Source: a virus. From it: DNA of 62,258 bases. The notes beneath the pieces were generated by a model. The model had not been told where the DNA came from. It ran no database searches and saw only the letters and a program-made list of their open reading frames with translations. Numbering within the stretch: position 1 is the stretch's first letter; each line of letters starts with the position of its first letter. The translations under genes were made by a program, and so were the position numbers. The DNA is taken from positions 1 to 62,258 of IMG/VR virus record IMGVR_UViG_3300009049_000003; one strand, given 5' to 3'. This document shows, one piece after another, positions 48,502 through 58,580 of this stretch.

Positions 48502-50160
48502 ATGCAAAAGTTCGAATGGATTGTTACTCTACGCAGTAAAGAAGATCTAAATGATTTTTACGATGATATGGAAACACCAGGTGGTTCTATAACTATACCT
48601 GATCGTAAAGTAGAACTAGTAAACCGAAGAATGATTAGTCGTAATACACATTATATGCTGACGTGGGAAGAAGCTGAAGAAGTAAGAGCAGACAAAAGAG
48701 TTGTTGGCGTTGATCTTGCGATAGAATTAGAAGAAACAACAAGGCCAATGGGTTGGACTACTACTGGAACTTTTTCAAAAGATTGGTTTACAGACGAATC
48801 AGATAAAAACTGGGGATTATTAAGACATACCGAAGTAACAAACAGAAGTAATTGGGGTGCAAACGGTAGTAGCAACGTAACAGATACAGTTACCGTGACT
48901 GCGGCAGGTAAAAATGTTGATGTTGTTATTATTGATGGCCACATTGACCCCGCACATCCAGAGTTTGCTGTTAATTCAAATGGCACAGGTGGAAGCAGAG
49001 TTGTTCAATATAATTGGTTTCAAAATAATATAGGACTCGGAACTGGAACTTACGTTTATACACCTTACGTAGATGTATCTGATGCAAATTATAATCTTGA
49101 CCAAAACCATGGTTGCCATTGCGCAGGAACAGTAGCAGGTAATACTCAAGGTTGGGCACGTCAAGCAAATATATATAACATTAGTCCTTACGGTTCTAAT
49201 CCAAATTGGGGTAATTTGGGACTTAGTAGTAGTACATTTTGGGATTATATTAGAGCATGGCACAATTCAAAGCCAATTAATCCCGAGACAGGTAGACGTA
49301 ATCCTACTATAACTAATAATAGTTATGGAAGTTCTAAAAGAGTAAACTACGGAAATTACGGACCAGTGACAGAAGTAAATTATAGAGGTGTTACGTTTGC
49401 ACCTGGTAGAGACTTAACTTCAGCAGAGTTAAATGCACGAGGTTTTTGGGCTGGTGATTCAATTGTTGATATATCAATCCCAAATTATTTTAATTCGCGT
49501 GAAGCGGATATACAAGATGCCATTGATGATGGTATTATTGTTGTATGCTCAGCAGGTAATGATAGTTGGAAAACTGTAAACTCTACTGATCAAGATTTTA
49601 ATAATACATATAAATGCACATATTATGGTTTTACACAAACAAGTTACTTACATAGAGGTACCGGTGCAGCTGCAGGATATGCTGCTCTTATCAATGTAGG
49701 TGCACAATCAAACGATGTCAACGAAGATAAAGCTAACTTTAGTAATTGCGGTAATCAAGTAGATATATTTGCTGGTGGAGAAGGTATTCAAAGTAGCGTA
49801 CATACAGGCGGTATTGCTGACACTAGGAATGGTTCGTATGATTTAACCAAGTATCAAGGAACAAGTATGTCAGGTCCACAAGTGACAGGAGTTGTTGCAT
49901 TGCTTGCAGAGTCTTGGCCCAATATAACTCAAGCTCAAGCTCATGCTTGGATAGTTGATAACGCTAATACAGGTGAAATGGCGGACACAGGAACAGACGA
50001 TGCAACTGATAGAAATAGTTTGCAAGGTGCTCCAAATAGAATGTTAAGATGGATAAACCAAAGACCACTATCAGGAGCAACGCTTCCTAAGAAAAATTTC
50101 GCAAATAGACCTACGTCAGGTAAAACTTATCCTAGAACTCGTGTAAGAGCAAGAGGATAA
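48502..50160 (+). CDS. Subtilisin-like (S8) serine protease in the tail gene cluster
   Basis: 552 residues. About 1-78 resembles an I9-type inhibitor prodomain (FEWIVTLRSKEDLNDFYDDM at 4-23, DKRVVGVDLAIELEE at the end). The catalytic domain has D145 in VVIIDGHID, H203 in NHGCHCAGT, oxyanion N353 in CSAGND, and S455 in GTSMSGP, a complete triad. No Sec signal is visible. It lies between two tail genes and is probably a virion protein, degrading host surface proteins or processing tail proteins; both are inference. Confidence 0.88.
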   Translation: MQKFEWIVTLRSKEDLNDFYDDMETPGGSITIPDRKVELVNRRMISRNTHYMLTWEEAEEVRADKRVVGVDLAIELEETTRPMGWTTTGTFSKDWFTDESDKNWGLLRHTEVTNRSNWGANGSSNVTDTVTVTAAGKNVDVVIIDGHIDPAHPEFAVNSNGTGGSRVVQYNWFQNNIGLGTGTYVYTPYVDVSDANYNLDQNHGCHCAGTVAGNTQGWARQANIYNISPYGSNPNWGNLGLSSSTFWDYIRAWHNSKPINPETGRRNPTITNNSYGSSKRVNYGNYGPVTEVNYRGVTFAPGRDLTSAELNARGFWAGDSIVDISIPNYFNSREADIQDAIDDGIIVVCSAGNDSWKTVNSTDQDFNNTYKCTYYGFTQTSYLHRGTGAAAGYAALINVGAQSNDVNEDKANFSNCGNQVDIFAGGEGIQSSVHTGGIADTRNGSYDLTKYQGTSMSGPQVTGVVALLAESWPNITQAQAHAWIVDNANTGEMADTGTDDATDRNSLQGAPNRMLRWINQRPLSGATLPKKNFANRPTSGKTYPRTRVRARG

Positions 50161-50170
50161 TAGAAATGTT

Positions 50171-50178
50171 TATAAATA
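50171..50178 (+). promoter_or_regulatory. T4-type late promoter TATAAATA for gene 8
   Basis: Exact TATAAATA in the short gap, 25 nt before the gp8 start. Confidence 0.75.
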
Positions 50179-50202
50179 TTACAAAAGAGCAGGTTAGGTG
50201 AA

Positions 50203-51831
50203 ATGACTGAGATATTAACTTCAAAAATGAAGAACGATACAACTAGAATGTTTTTTGATGACGTTCAACTTAATAACTATTATGTACTCGTATCTTCAAT
50301 TACTAGTGGAACAACACGGCAAAGTGCAGTGAACGCTCAGTATTATACAAACGAATTATTAGAAAATACTTTGTTTGGTAAAAAAGTCTTAGGCTCAGAT
50401 ACAAAATTTATGATTAAGTTTTATGATTGGCAAAAAGATGCTGTTTATGTTCAATACGATGATCAGGAAGATATGGATGGTAAAAGATTTTATGCCATAG
50501 TAAGTCCAAATAACAATGATACCGGCGATTATAGAGTATTCAAATGCTTATCAAATAATAACGGTTCTGCATCTACAGCTCCTCCGAACTGGAACCCAGA
50601 AAACATTAGCCAAGTTTATAGAACTGCTGACGGTTATGTTTGGAAGTTCTTATATGTTATAAGTTCTGCAGAGTTCGAAGCGTACAACGCAATAGGTTAT
50701 GTTCCATTAATTGGTTCTTATTTTGTACAAAACCCAGATCCTAATGCTGATGCTAACAATATAGTTTACGGTTCTGAGATTTCTGATATTTTCGTATCGA
50801 ACCCTATTGATAATAACGGTTATAAAACTCAATCAGGCACATTGACAGCTGCACCAGGTAATGACGGAACTCTTACTTTAAGATCAGACGGTATTAATCA
50901 AATAACAAATTATTACAATGGTATGTCTATATACTTGACCAACTCTGACGGTAGATCATTCTTATACAAGATTAATTCTTATGTATTCGAAGCTGGAACA
51001 GGATATGGTAAAGCAAAAGTACAAGGCAATCCGTTAGGTGACGAAGTATCAAATATCGCGACTTTCACCATTTCACCAACATGCCTTATTGAAGGCGATG
51101 GAACTGGTGCTGTTGCTGTAGCTAATGTTATAGAAGGAAATATATCTACGCTACTTATTTTGAATGCTGGCACTGGTTATACAAACGTCACTGCTAAAAT
51201 TATAGATCCGATATTTGATTTTGATCCAGAAGATCCTAACTCTATTGATATTAGAGCAAGTTTAAGACCAGTCTTATCTCCTGTCGGTGGACACGGTTAT
51301 AATCTTATAGATGAATTACATTGTAAACATATATTATTCTATGGTTATATTACAGAAACAGATAACAATCAAATCGGAAAAACTGGTACATATTCTCATA
51401 TTGCAGTCGTAAAAAACCCATCATTTGCAAGCGGAACATATCCAGATGTATTTGATAATAGAATTGAGATAGAAACTGATGATATAGCATATGCTGCTAC
51501 AGGCGATACACTTCAACAATTTAACGAAGATAACGAAGATATTTTTAAAGCTAAAATTCAAGAAGTCGATGCCAACTCAAATACAGTTTTCTTATCTAAT
51601 TATATGGGACCTTATCAAAATGCTGCTAATAACGACGTTTCGATAGATCAAACTAAAGCATTGGTGAATTCTACAGGGCAGAGAATGTTCATAAATACAC
51701 CTACAGCAAATAATATTATAGAGTCTGACTACATTCAGCGCACAGGGCAAGTATACTTCATGGAAGACTTTGTTCCTCTTGCTAGAACGTTTATGTCTAG
51801 AGAAGAATACAAGTTAGTATTAGAATTTTAA
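50203..51831 (+). CDS. 8: Baseplate wedge protein gp8-like
   Basis: 542 residues (T4 gp8 334; marine relatives are larger). The N-terminus RMFFDDVQLNNYYVLVSS, then WNPENISQVYRTADGYVWKFLYVIS (two parts, about 130-154), and the C-terminal MSREEYKLVLEF fit the gp8 form of T4-like marine phages. The middle third (about 185-340) is a beta-rich insertion absent from T4. It forms a dimer on the wedge in T4. Confidence 0.75.
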   Translation: MTEILTSKMKNDTTRMFFDDVQLNNYYVLVSSITSGTTRQSAVNAQYYTNELLENTLFGKKVLGSDTKFMIKFYDWQKDAVYVQYDDQEDMDGKRFYAIVSPNNNDTGDYRVFKCLSNNNGSASTAPPNWNPENISQVYRTADGYVWKFLYVISSAEFEAYNAIGYVPLIGSYFVQNPDPNADANNIVYGSEISDIFVSNPIDNNGYKTQSGTLTAAPGNDGTLTLRSDGINQITNYYNGMSIYLTNSDGRSFLYKINSYVFEAGTGYGKAKVQGNPLGDEVSNIATFTISPTCLIEGDGTGAVAVANVIEGNISTLLILNAGTGYTNVTAKIIDPIFDFDPEDPNSIDIRASLRPVLSPVGGHGYNLIDELHCKHILFYGYITETDNNQIGKTGTYSHIAVVKNPSFASGTYPDVFDNRIEIETDDIAYAATGDTLQQFNEDNEDIFKAKIQEVDANSNTVFLSNYMGPYQNAANNDVSIDQTKALVNSTGQRMFINTPTANNIIESDYIQRTGQVYFMEDFVPLARTFMSREEYKLVLEF

Positions 51832-51843
51832 GGAAAACAATAG

Positions 51844-54800
51844 ATGCCTATTAACACCAATCTAAATATTGCTCCCTACTTCGATGATTTTAATCTTGAA
51901 AAGCAATTTTATAAAATCTTGTTTAAGCCTGCGTACGCGGTTCAAGCTAGAGAGCTTACCCAACTTCAGACGATACTTCAAAATCAAGTTGAACAATTTG
52001 GAGATAACATCTATAAAGAAGGTAGTATTGTTAAAGGTTGTAACTTTACTACTCTTGATGATTTAGAATTCGTAAAGTTAACTGATAAAACTGGATTTGA
52101 TCCTGAAAGTTATATCGGAGGAATAGCAGATGAGTTGGTTAGTGGTGTAACTGTTTCTGTTGATACAAAATACGAAATCGTTGGTGAAAATTCTGGTCTA
52201 AAGGCATCGATCATTACGGCATCCCGCGGTTTTGAAACACGTCCTCCAGATCTTAATACATTCTATATTAACTATCTTAATACAACTGCTGGAAACTCAC
52301 AGTTTATTGACGGTGAAAATCTAACAATTAACAAATATCGTTATAACGGTTCATTATTAATCGAAACATCGCTTAATGTAGCATCTATTAACGTTACTAA
52401 CTTGACACCTGCTACAGGGAGTTCTTACGGTATACAAGCTGCTGATGGTGTTGTATTTCAAAAGGGTCATTTCTTATTTGCTAATGCTCAAACTTTAATT
52501 GTTTCTAAGTATACAAATCAGCCTAATGATCTTTCTGCTGGTTACGAAGTCGTTGAAAGTTTAGTTTCATCGTTGCAAGATCCATCATTGTTCGATAACG
52601 CAAACGGATCTAACAATGAAAACGCGCCAGGTGCAGACAGACTTAAAATGGTTCCGACTCTTACTGTTAAAACTACTTCAGTTGCAGACGTCGACTCAGG
52701 CTTCTTTACATTAATTCGTTATCAAAACGGATTTCCGGTTACAATTCGCGATGTTACTCAGTTTAACTCTATTAGCGAAGAAATGGCTAAGAGAACATAT
52801 GAAGAATCTGGTGATTATGTTGTCAGTGATTTTAAATCTACTACAGAAAGACGAGGCACAGATCTAAAAGTTTTAGTAGGTAAAGGTACTGCATACGTTA
52901 AAGGATATAGAGTAGAAAACAGAGGTAACCAGGACGTTACTATTGATCCAATTACTACTACAGAAATTCAAGAAAATCAATCTACTTCGTTAGAATACGG
53001 TTCTTATGTTAACATTACTGCAATTCAGGGTACAGTAGACGTTGACTACTCGTCTGTAACTTTACAAAGATCTACTGGTCAAACAATTGGTCAAGCCTTT
53101 GTTGCTAACATTACTCCTACTAGATTATACTTATTTGGTGTTTCGATCTCTGTATCAAGTTATACATTTGCAGACGTCACACGTATTGTAGGTACTTCTG
53201 GTGTTATTACGATTGCAGCTGGATCAAAACTTAAACAGACAAACAAATCTCCTCTAGTATTTAATACTGGAACAAAAAGCTTAAAAGAGTTAACTGATAT
53301 TTCTTTACCTGTAAGAGCACAAGATAGTTCAGTAAGTGTAACGAATGATGTGATTACAATAGGACCTATCGTTGGAGCAGACTTCGGTGTCGACAACTCA
53401 GATATGGTATTTGTAGATGCTTCTAATACAGTTATTCCTATTTTAAGTTATACAATGTCTGTTAACAACTCGATTTTAACGGTTAATTTAGATCCCGCAG
53501 CTAACTCAGATCCTGCTGGAACTCTTTATTTTAATAAAAGAGAATTAAATGTAACGCCTTATAACAAACAATCCGTCGATACATGGACTAAATTTATTTG
53601 GAATAACGGCACAACTCAGTATAATCTTGGGTTGCCAGACGTATATGAAATCTTAACTATTGAAGATAGTTCAAACGTTGACTACAAAGATAGCTTCAGA
53701 TTGGTTACAAACCAAAAAGATAACTTTTATGATCATTCATATTTAGAAGTTATTCCTGGCAGACCTTTGCCTACAGCTGGTACGATATCTGTTAATTTAA
53801 AAGTATTTAAACCAAGTAATGCGACTGGAAAATATTTCTTCGCAATTAACTCTTATCCAGTAGATGATGTATCAGTTAATCTTCCTTCTGGCTATGTTCG
53901 TTCAACACAAATACCTGTTTATACATCAGATACCGGAAGAGTTTATAGATTAAGGGAATGCGTTGATTTTAGACCTTATAGAGATAAAGATGGTGGAGCA
54001 AGTTATACAGCTTCAGTTGAAGCTTCGGCTGGAGTAGTTACAAACGGCGTAGGAGATCAACAACCTACGTTCTCAGATTATACTTTTCAAATTCCAGCAA
54101 TAAACGGAAGTTTAACTTCTGATATAGAGCATTATCTATCAAGAATTGACATGGTTACAATCGATTCGTTTGGTAAAGTAGCTACGATTAAAGGTACGGA
54201 AACAGCATCTCCCGTTCCGCCAAAAGTCGGTGCTGATCAATTAGTTATAACACAAGTAACAGTACCTGGTTTTCCTGCGCTTTCACCCAAAGAGGCGATA
54301 GATCAAAATAAAGATTATTACGCAGTAAAGACTAAAGCTTCTGGTGTCAGAAATTATACTATGAAAGATATTTCTGGCTTTGATAAGCGTATTAAAAATC
54401 TAGAATATTATGTAAGTTTAAACCAATTAGAGCAAAGTACACAAAATATGGTTGTGACTGATGAAAACGGTTTAACAAGATTTAAAAACGGTTTCTTAGT
54501 AGATCCTTTTAATGATACAAATATTTCTAACTTGCAGGATGCAACATTCTCTGCTGCTATTCAAAAAGATGACAGCATTTTATCTCCAAGTTTAACTACA
54601 TTCCCTCTGGATTTAAAATATAAATCAGCAACAGGATCTAGTATCTTCCCATCAACTTCTGATGCCGAGATAGCTACATTAGGCAGAAATGATCATGCAA
54701 AAATCGTTGGGCAACCATACGGTACCAACTTTAGAAACTTAGTAAGTAACTATTGGTCTTATAACGGAACTGGTCAATTATCACCTAGCCACGATATGGC

Positions 54801-57195
54801 ACACGATACTACATCGAATCCAGTTACTCTTGATATAGATTTAGTAACACCATTCACAGACTTTATAGAAAATTTACAAACATTTATTCCTTTGACTCAA
54901 ACTACAGCCGTAAATACCGGTTCAGTTACGAGCCATCTTGGAGGTCGTACTTGGCAGACAGTAACTGATTTTACAGATACAACTAATACTTTAGGTATTG
55001 ATCCTAATTCTGTTCCAGTTAACAATACAGTAGGTGACTTTGTATCAGATTTCCAATTCTCACCATTCATGAGAGCAAGAGATATTAAAATATTTATTGC
55101 TGGTTTAAGACCAGACACACCGCATTATTTCTATTTTGACGGTGTTGCAGTTACTGATAAAGTAAGAGCAGGCGATCCTGACTCTACAACAGCACGTGAT
55201 GTTCAACCGTTCGGTGCCTTGTCCAGTACTGAAATTAGTACAGATTCAAATGGTATCTTAAGAGCGGTATTCGAATTACCAGGCAATACATTCTTCGTAG
55301 GAGAAAGAACACTGACTGTTGCAGATAGTAGTACATTCGGTGATATTAAATCTGCATCTACTTCTCGCGCATCTATGGATTATCACGCTTATAATATCTC
55401 TATAGAAAAAAGCAGTTTAACAACTTCTACTAGAGTACCAGAATTCGATATTACATCGACTGTAACTACGAGAAGCGTTGCTGGTCGACCATTTAATATC
55501 GATCCTTTAGCTCAAACGTTCTTTGTTAAAAGCGGTATGGGTAGAGGAGCAAACTCAATCTTTGCTTCAAAGCTTGATTTATACTTTAAGCGTAAATCTG
55601 AAGTTAACGGCATTACTGTAATGTTAAGAGAAGTAGTAAACGGTTATCCATCATCTGCAATCTTACCTTTCTCTAAAATACATTTACAAGCAAGTGCAGT
55701 TAATGTTTCAGATGATGCTAGCGCAGTAACAACCATAGATTTCGATGCGCCTGTAAGATTAGATATAGAAAAAGAATACGCTATTGTTATCATGCCAGAT
55801 GCTAACGATCCAAACTATCTAACATTTACATCAAAAGTTGGTGGTACGGACTTAACGCCTGGTGCAACGCAAGGACAAGCTGTTGTTCAAGACTGGGGTG
55901 ATGGAGTTCTATTCTCATCAACAAATAACATGGCTTGGAAATCTTACCAAGACGAAGATCTTAAGTTCACGATTTATAGACATAAATTTAACTCTGCAAC
56001 CGGTGCAGTTACTATGACTAATGACGATCATGAATTCTTTACGTTATCTGATTGGACTGGAAGATTTAGTGATGGAGAAGAAGTATATACTGCTCTTGCT
56101 CTTTCAGGTTCGACAAGCGCATCTGTAACAATGATTTCAGGAACTAATGTTATAAGTGGTACAGCTTTAGGAGATACTTACGCAGCTGGTGATAGAATTC
56201 TTATCACTTCTGGAGTAAATAAAGAAATATTTGAAATCGCAAGTGTTGATAGTTCAACAGAAATGACTGCGACTAAGAAAATATCTTATCAAGCTGGAGC
56301 TGGTACTGTAGGTACACCTATCATAGCTGGTACTATATCGCATTATAATCCTTTAGAAAGAAGTATAATGCATCTTGTAAAAAGTTCTGCTACTAATTCT
56401 AAAAAGTTCTTAGCTGGTCAAACTATTACAGGTTTAAGAAGTACGATAGAAGGAACGATCGGTTCAGTAGATAATATTAATCTAAGTTATGTGCAGCCTT
56501 TAATTATGAAAACAAATGATTCTACCACTAGCACAGGATTACGCAGTGTTGTAACTGACCCTGCTAATACTTCAACTAGTTATGCGTTGCCAATGCAATT
56601 TGGTGCTAAGAACACTTTTAATAAGAAGGGTGTTACAGTATTTTCAAGATCAAACGATATCGCTTTATCGAAACCATTTGAAATTGTGGTAGATATGGCA
56701 AACGGATCTTCTGAAACTACTTCGCCCGTTATTGATTTAGAAACATCTTCTTTACTTGCATATCAATATAGAGTTACAAATACTGCTGATACTACTTCTA
56801 AATATATTAGTAAAACAATTGAATTGGCAGAAGACTTAGACGCTGAAGATATGGAAGTTGTTATAACTGCGTATAAACCATCTGGTTCTGATATTAAAGT
56901 TTATATTAAACCGCAGAATGTATATGACTCAGCATCATTTGCAAGTATACCTTGGATGGAGTTAGAAGCATTTGAAGGTGGAAGTTCATTTAGCTCAGAT
57001 CTTAATTTACAAGATTATAGAGAAATCAAATATAGAGTTAAAGCTGCAAATCAAAATGGCGGAGTTATAGAATATACAAGTACAGGTGGAACTTTCTTAG
57101 GATATAGAAAGTTTGCTATACGTATAGATATGCTTTCACCAGATATTGCAAAAGTACCAACTCTTAGGGATATGAGAGCGTTAGCTTTGACATGA
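51844..57195 (+). CDS. Giant baseplate/tail protein with DUF4815-type N-terminus
   Basis: 1783 residues, the longest gene here. The start YFDDFNLEKQFYKILFKPAYAVQARELTQLQTILQNQVEQFG (in parts, 12-53) is the DUF4815 signature found in large tail proteins of T4-like marine phages. About 60-900 is beta-rich, with a central FDKRIKNLEYYVSLNQLEQ helix (about 848-866). The C-terminal half has jelly-roll-like segments (QTFFVKSGMGRGANSIFASKLDLYF, about 1222-1246). It probably lies at the baseplate rim and carries fibres, replacing T4 gp9/gp10/gp12 functions, which is inference. It overlaps the next gene (ATGA). Confidence 0.75.
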   Translation: MPINTNLNIAPYFDDFNLEKQFYKILFKPAYAVQARELTQLQTILQNQVEQFGDNIYKEGSIVKGCNFTTLDDLEFVKLTDKTGFDPESYIGGIADELVSGVTVSVDTKYEIVGENSGLKASIITASRGFETRPPDLNTFYINYLNTTAGNSQFIDGENLTINKYRYNGSLLIETSLNVASINVTNLTPATGSSYGIQAADGVVFQKGHFLFANAQTLIVSKYTNQPNDLSAGYEVVESLVSSLQDPSLFDNANGSNNENAPGADRLKMVPTLTVKTTSVADVDSGFFTLIRYQNGFPVTIRDVTQFNSISEEMAKRTYEESGDYVVSDFKSTTERRGTDLKVLVGKGTAYVKGYRVENRGNQDVTIDPITTTEIQENQSTSLEYGSYVNITAIQGTVDVDYSSVTLQRSTGQTIGQAFVANITPTRLYLFGVSISVSSYTFADVTRIVGTSGVITIAAGSKLKQTNKSPLVFNTGTKSLKELTDISLPVRAQDSSVSVTNDVITIGPIVGADFGVDNSDMVFVDASNTVIPILSYTMSVNNSILTVNLDPAANSDPAGTLYFNKRELNVTPYNKQSVDTWTKFIWNNGTTQYNLGLPDVYEILTIEDSSNVDYKDSFRLVTNQKDNFYDHSYLEVIPGRPLPTAGTISVNLKVFKPSNATGKYFFAINSYPVDDVSVNLPSGYVRSTQIPVYTSDTGRVYRLRECVDFRPYRDKDGGASYTASVEASAGVVTNGVGDQQPTFSDYTFQIPAINGSLTSDIEHYLSRIDMVTIDSFGKVATIKGTETASPVPPKVGADQLVITQVTVPGFPALSPKEAIDQNKDYYAVKTKASGVRNYTMKDISGFDKRIKNLEYYVSLNQLEQSTQNMVVTDENGLTRFKNGFLVDPFNDTNISNLQDATFSAAIQKDDSILSPSLTTFPLDLKYKSATGSSIFPSTSDAEIATLGRNDHAKIVGQPYGTNFRNLVSNYWSYNGTGQLSPSHDMAHDTTSNPVTLDIDLVTPFTDFIENLQTFIPLTQTTAVNTGSVTSHLGGRTWQTVTDFTDTTNTLGIDPNSVPVNNTVGDFVSDFQFSPFMRARDIKIFIAGLRPDTPHYFYFDGVAVTDKVRAGDPDSTTARDVQPFGALSSTEISTDSNGILRAVFELPGNTFFVGERTLTVADSSTFGDIKSASTSRASMDYHAYNISIEKSSLTTSTRVPEFDITSTVTTRSVAGRPFNIDPLAQTFFVKSGMGRGANSIFASKLDLYFKRKSEVNGITVMLREVVNGYPSSAILPFSKIHLQASAVNVSDDASAVTTIDFDAPVRLDIEKEYAIVIMPDANDPNYLTFTSKVGGTDLTPGATQGQAVVQDWGDGVLFSSTNNMAWKSYQDEDLKFTIYRHKFNSATGAVTMTNDDHEFFTLSDWTGRFSDGEEVYTALALSGSTSASVTMISGTNVISGTALGDTYAAGDRILITSGVNKEIFEIASVDSSTEMTATKKISYQAGAGTVGTPIIAGTISHYNPLERSIMHLVKSSATNSKKFLAGQTITGLRSTIEGTIGSVDNINLSYVQPLIMKTNDSTTSTGLRSVVTDPANTSTSYALPMQFGAKNTFNKKGVTVFSRSNDIALSKPFEIVVDMANGSSETTSPVIDLETSSLLAYQYRVTNTADTTSKYISKTIELAEDLDAEDMEVVITAYKPSGSDIKVYIKPQNVYDSASFASIPWMELEAFEGGSSFSSDLNLQDYREIKYRVKAANQNGGVIEYTSTGGTFLGYRKFAIRIDMLSPDIAKVPTLRDMRALALT

Positions 57196-57377
57196 TAAAT
57201 CAGGGGTTAATTAGGGACAAAACGCGAGCAATTTTAAATACCGATGCCGCGGCTTTAAATAAATATAAGCAAGAACGAGCATTGCATAGAAAAGTAAATA
57301 ACCTAAGCAAAGAAATTGATGATATTAAAAGTCTATTATTACAAGTTACAGATAGACTAGATAAGATAGAGAAGTAG
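57192..57377 (+). CDS. Small coiled-coil protein between two tail genes
   Basis: 61 residues, overlapping the giant tail gene (ATGA) and two bases before the fibre gene. Residues about 30-61 form a heptad-patterned coiled coil (VNNLSKEIDDIKSLLLQVT). It could be a fibre connector or assembly helper. No family is recognised. Confidence 0.65.
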   Translation: MINQGLIRDKTRAILNTDAAALNKYKQERALHRKVNNLSKEIDDIKSLLLQVTDRLDKIEK

Positions 57378-57379
57378 AG

Positions 57380-58579
57380 ATGGCAAAACCTAATATTCAA
57401 AACATTACCACTACACAAACATTTCAAAATTGGTTTGATAAAACCAACGAGATGGTAGATCTTATGCGATCATCCGTTATAACGGCAACAGCTTTAGGAG
57501 ATTCTACAACTGGAGATGCTTCATTAGCCGGTGACTTTACAGCAAATAATATATTTGCCGATACATTGTTAAAATCAGATACTATTGAATCTTTTTCTAG
57601 CAATAACAGAATTGATCTAAACTCACCAATAAAAATAAACGGTAGTTCTAAACAAGTTGCTATATTTAATTTTAATACTGGAGCACAAACTAGATATACA
57701 GATGGAACATTATCTTGGGATATGGGCATTAATAACTCTAGTGACGGTGATTTCGTTATCGATACTGGTTCTGGTGATGTTAAATTTAAATTATCGACTG
57801 CAGGTACCTTAGATATTATTAATTTAAACGTATCAGGAAGTACAAATATAACAGGAGATATTGATCTTGACGGTACTTTTACAGGAAATGTAAGTGCAAA
57901 TACTATATCATTTGTTACTGCAACTGGCGGAACATTTACTGGTGATCATGTTGGTGATATTTACGCTTCAAACGGTTCGACTAAAGTATTCGAAAACGGA
58001 AATGGTACTGCTGCTGGTGTAGCTCAATTTACAGGTAACGTTCAAGGTACTGTATCAAGTTTAACAAACCATTATACAGACGCGCTAGCTGAAAAGCCTG
58101 ACAATTTAGGTGGACCAACAAATTTATGGTATACTGATACTAGAGCTAGATCCTCGCTTTCAGCAGGAACTGGTATGTCTTACGACTCATCTACAGGAGA
58201 ATTTTCTATTGGTCAAACAGTAGCTACAACTTCAGATGTTACATTCGGTGGCGTTAGTGTTAATGGTTCTGTTGTTGCAACTGGTAATATTACTGCTTAT
58301 GGCACTGTATCAGATATCACAATGAAAGAAAACATTACACCAATTGATAATGCTTTAGAAAAAGTACAACAATTAGGCGGCTACTTGTTTAATTATAAAG
58401 GTGATGATACACAAATGAGCGGTGTTATGGCTCAAGAAATTAAAGATGTTGTTCCAGGTATTGTCTACGAAATAGAAGACCCAAATACAAAAGAAACAGT
58501 TTATGCTGTAAGGCACGGAAATCTGGTTGGTCTACTAATCGAAGCCATTAAGGAATTAACTGAAAAAGTAGGCAAATAA
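57380..58579 (+). CDS. Tail fibre with C-terminal S74 intramolecular chaperone
   Basis: 399 residues. The N-terminal IQNITTTQTFQNWFDKTNEM (5-24) is a virion attachment module. A repetitive beta shaft (about 60-300, NISGSTNITGD-type strands) follows. The C-terminal ~90 residues carry the peptidase S74/endosialidase chaperone motif, SDITMKENITPIDNALEKV and MSGVMAQEIKDVVPG, whose Ser and Lys self-cleave after trimer folding. Most likely a trimeric receptor-binding or long-tail-fibre component. Confidence 0.85.
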   Translation: MAKPNIQNITTTQTFQNWFDKTNEMVDLMRSSVITATALGDSTTGDASLAGDFTANNIFADTLLKSDTIESFSSNNRIDLNSPIKINGSSKQVAIFNFNTGAQTRYTDGTLSWDMGINNSSDGDFVIDTGSGDVKFKLSTAGTLDIINLNVSGSTNITGDIDLDGTFTGNVSANTISFVTATGGTFTGDHVGDIYASNGSTKVFENGNGTAAGVAQFTGNVQGTVSSLTNHYTDALAEKPDNLGGPTNLWYTDTRARSSLSAGTGMSYDSSTGEFSIGQTVATTSDVTFGGVSVNGSVVATGNITAYGTVSDITMKENITPIDNALEKVQQLGGYLFNYKGDDTQMSGVMAQEIKDVVPGIVYEIEDPNTKETVYAVRHGNLVGLLIEAIKELTEKVGK

Positions 58580-58580
58580 T

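Noticed and set aside
48651-49263. Several minus-strand frames inside the subtilase gene
   Set aside because: They overlap each other and the intact catalytic domain; none has a start signal.
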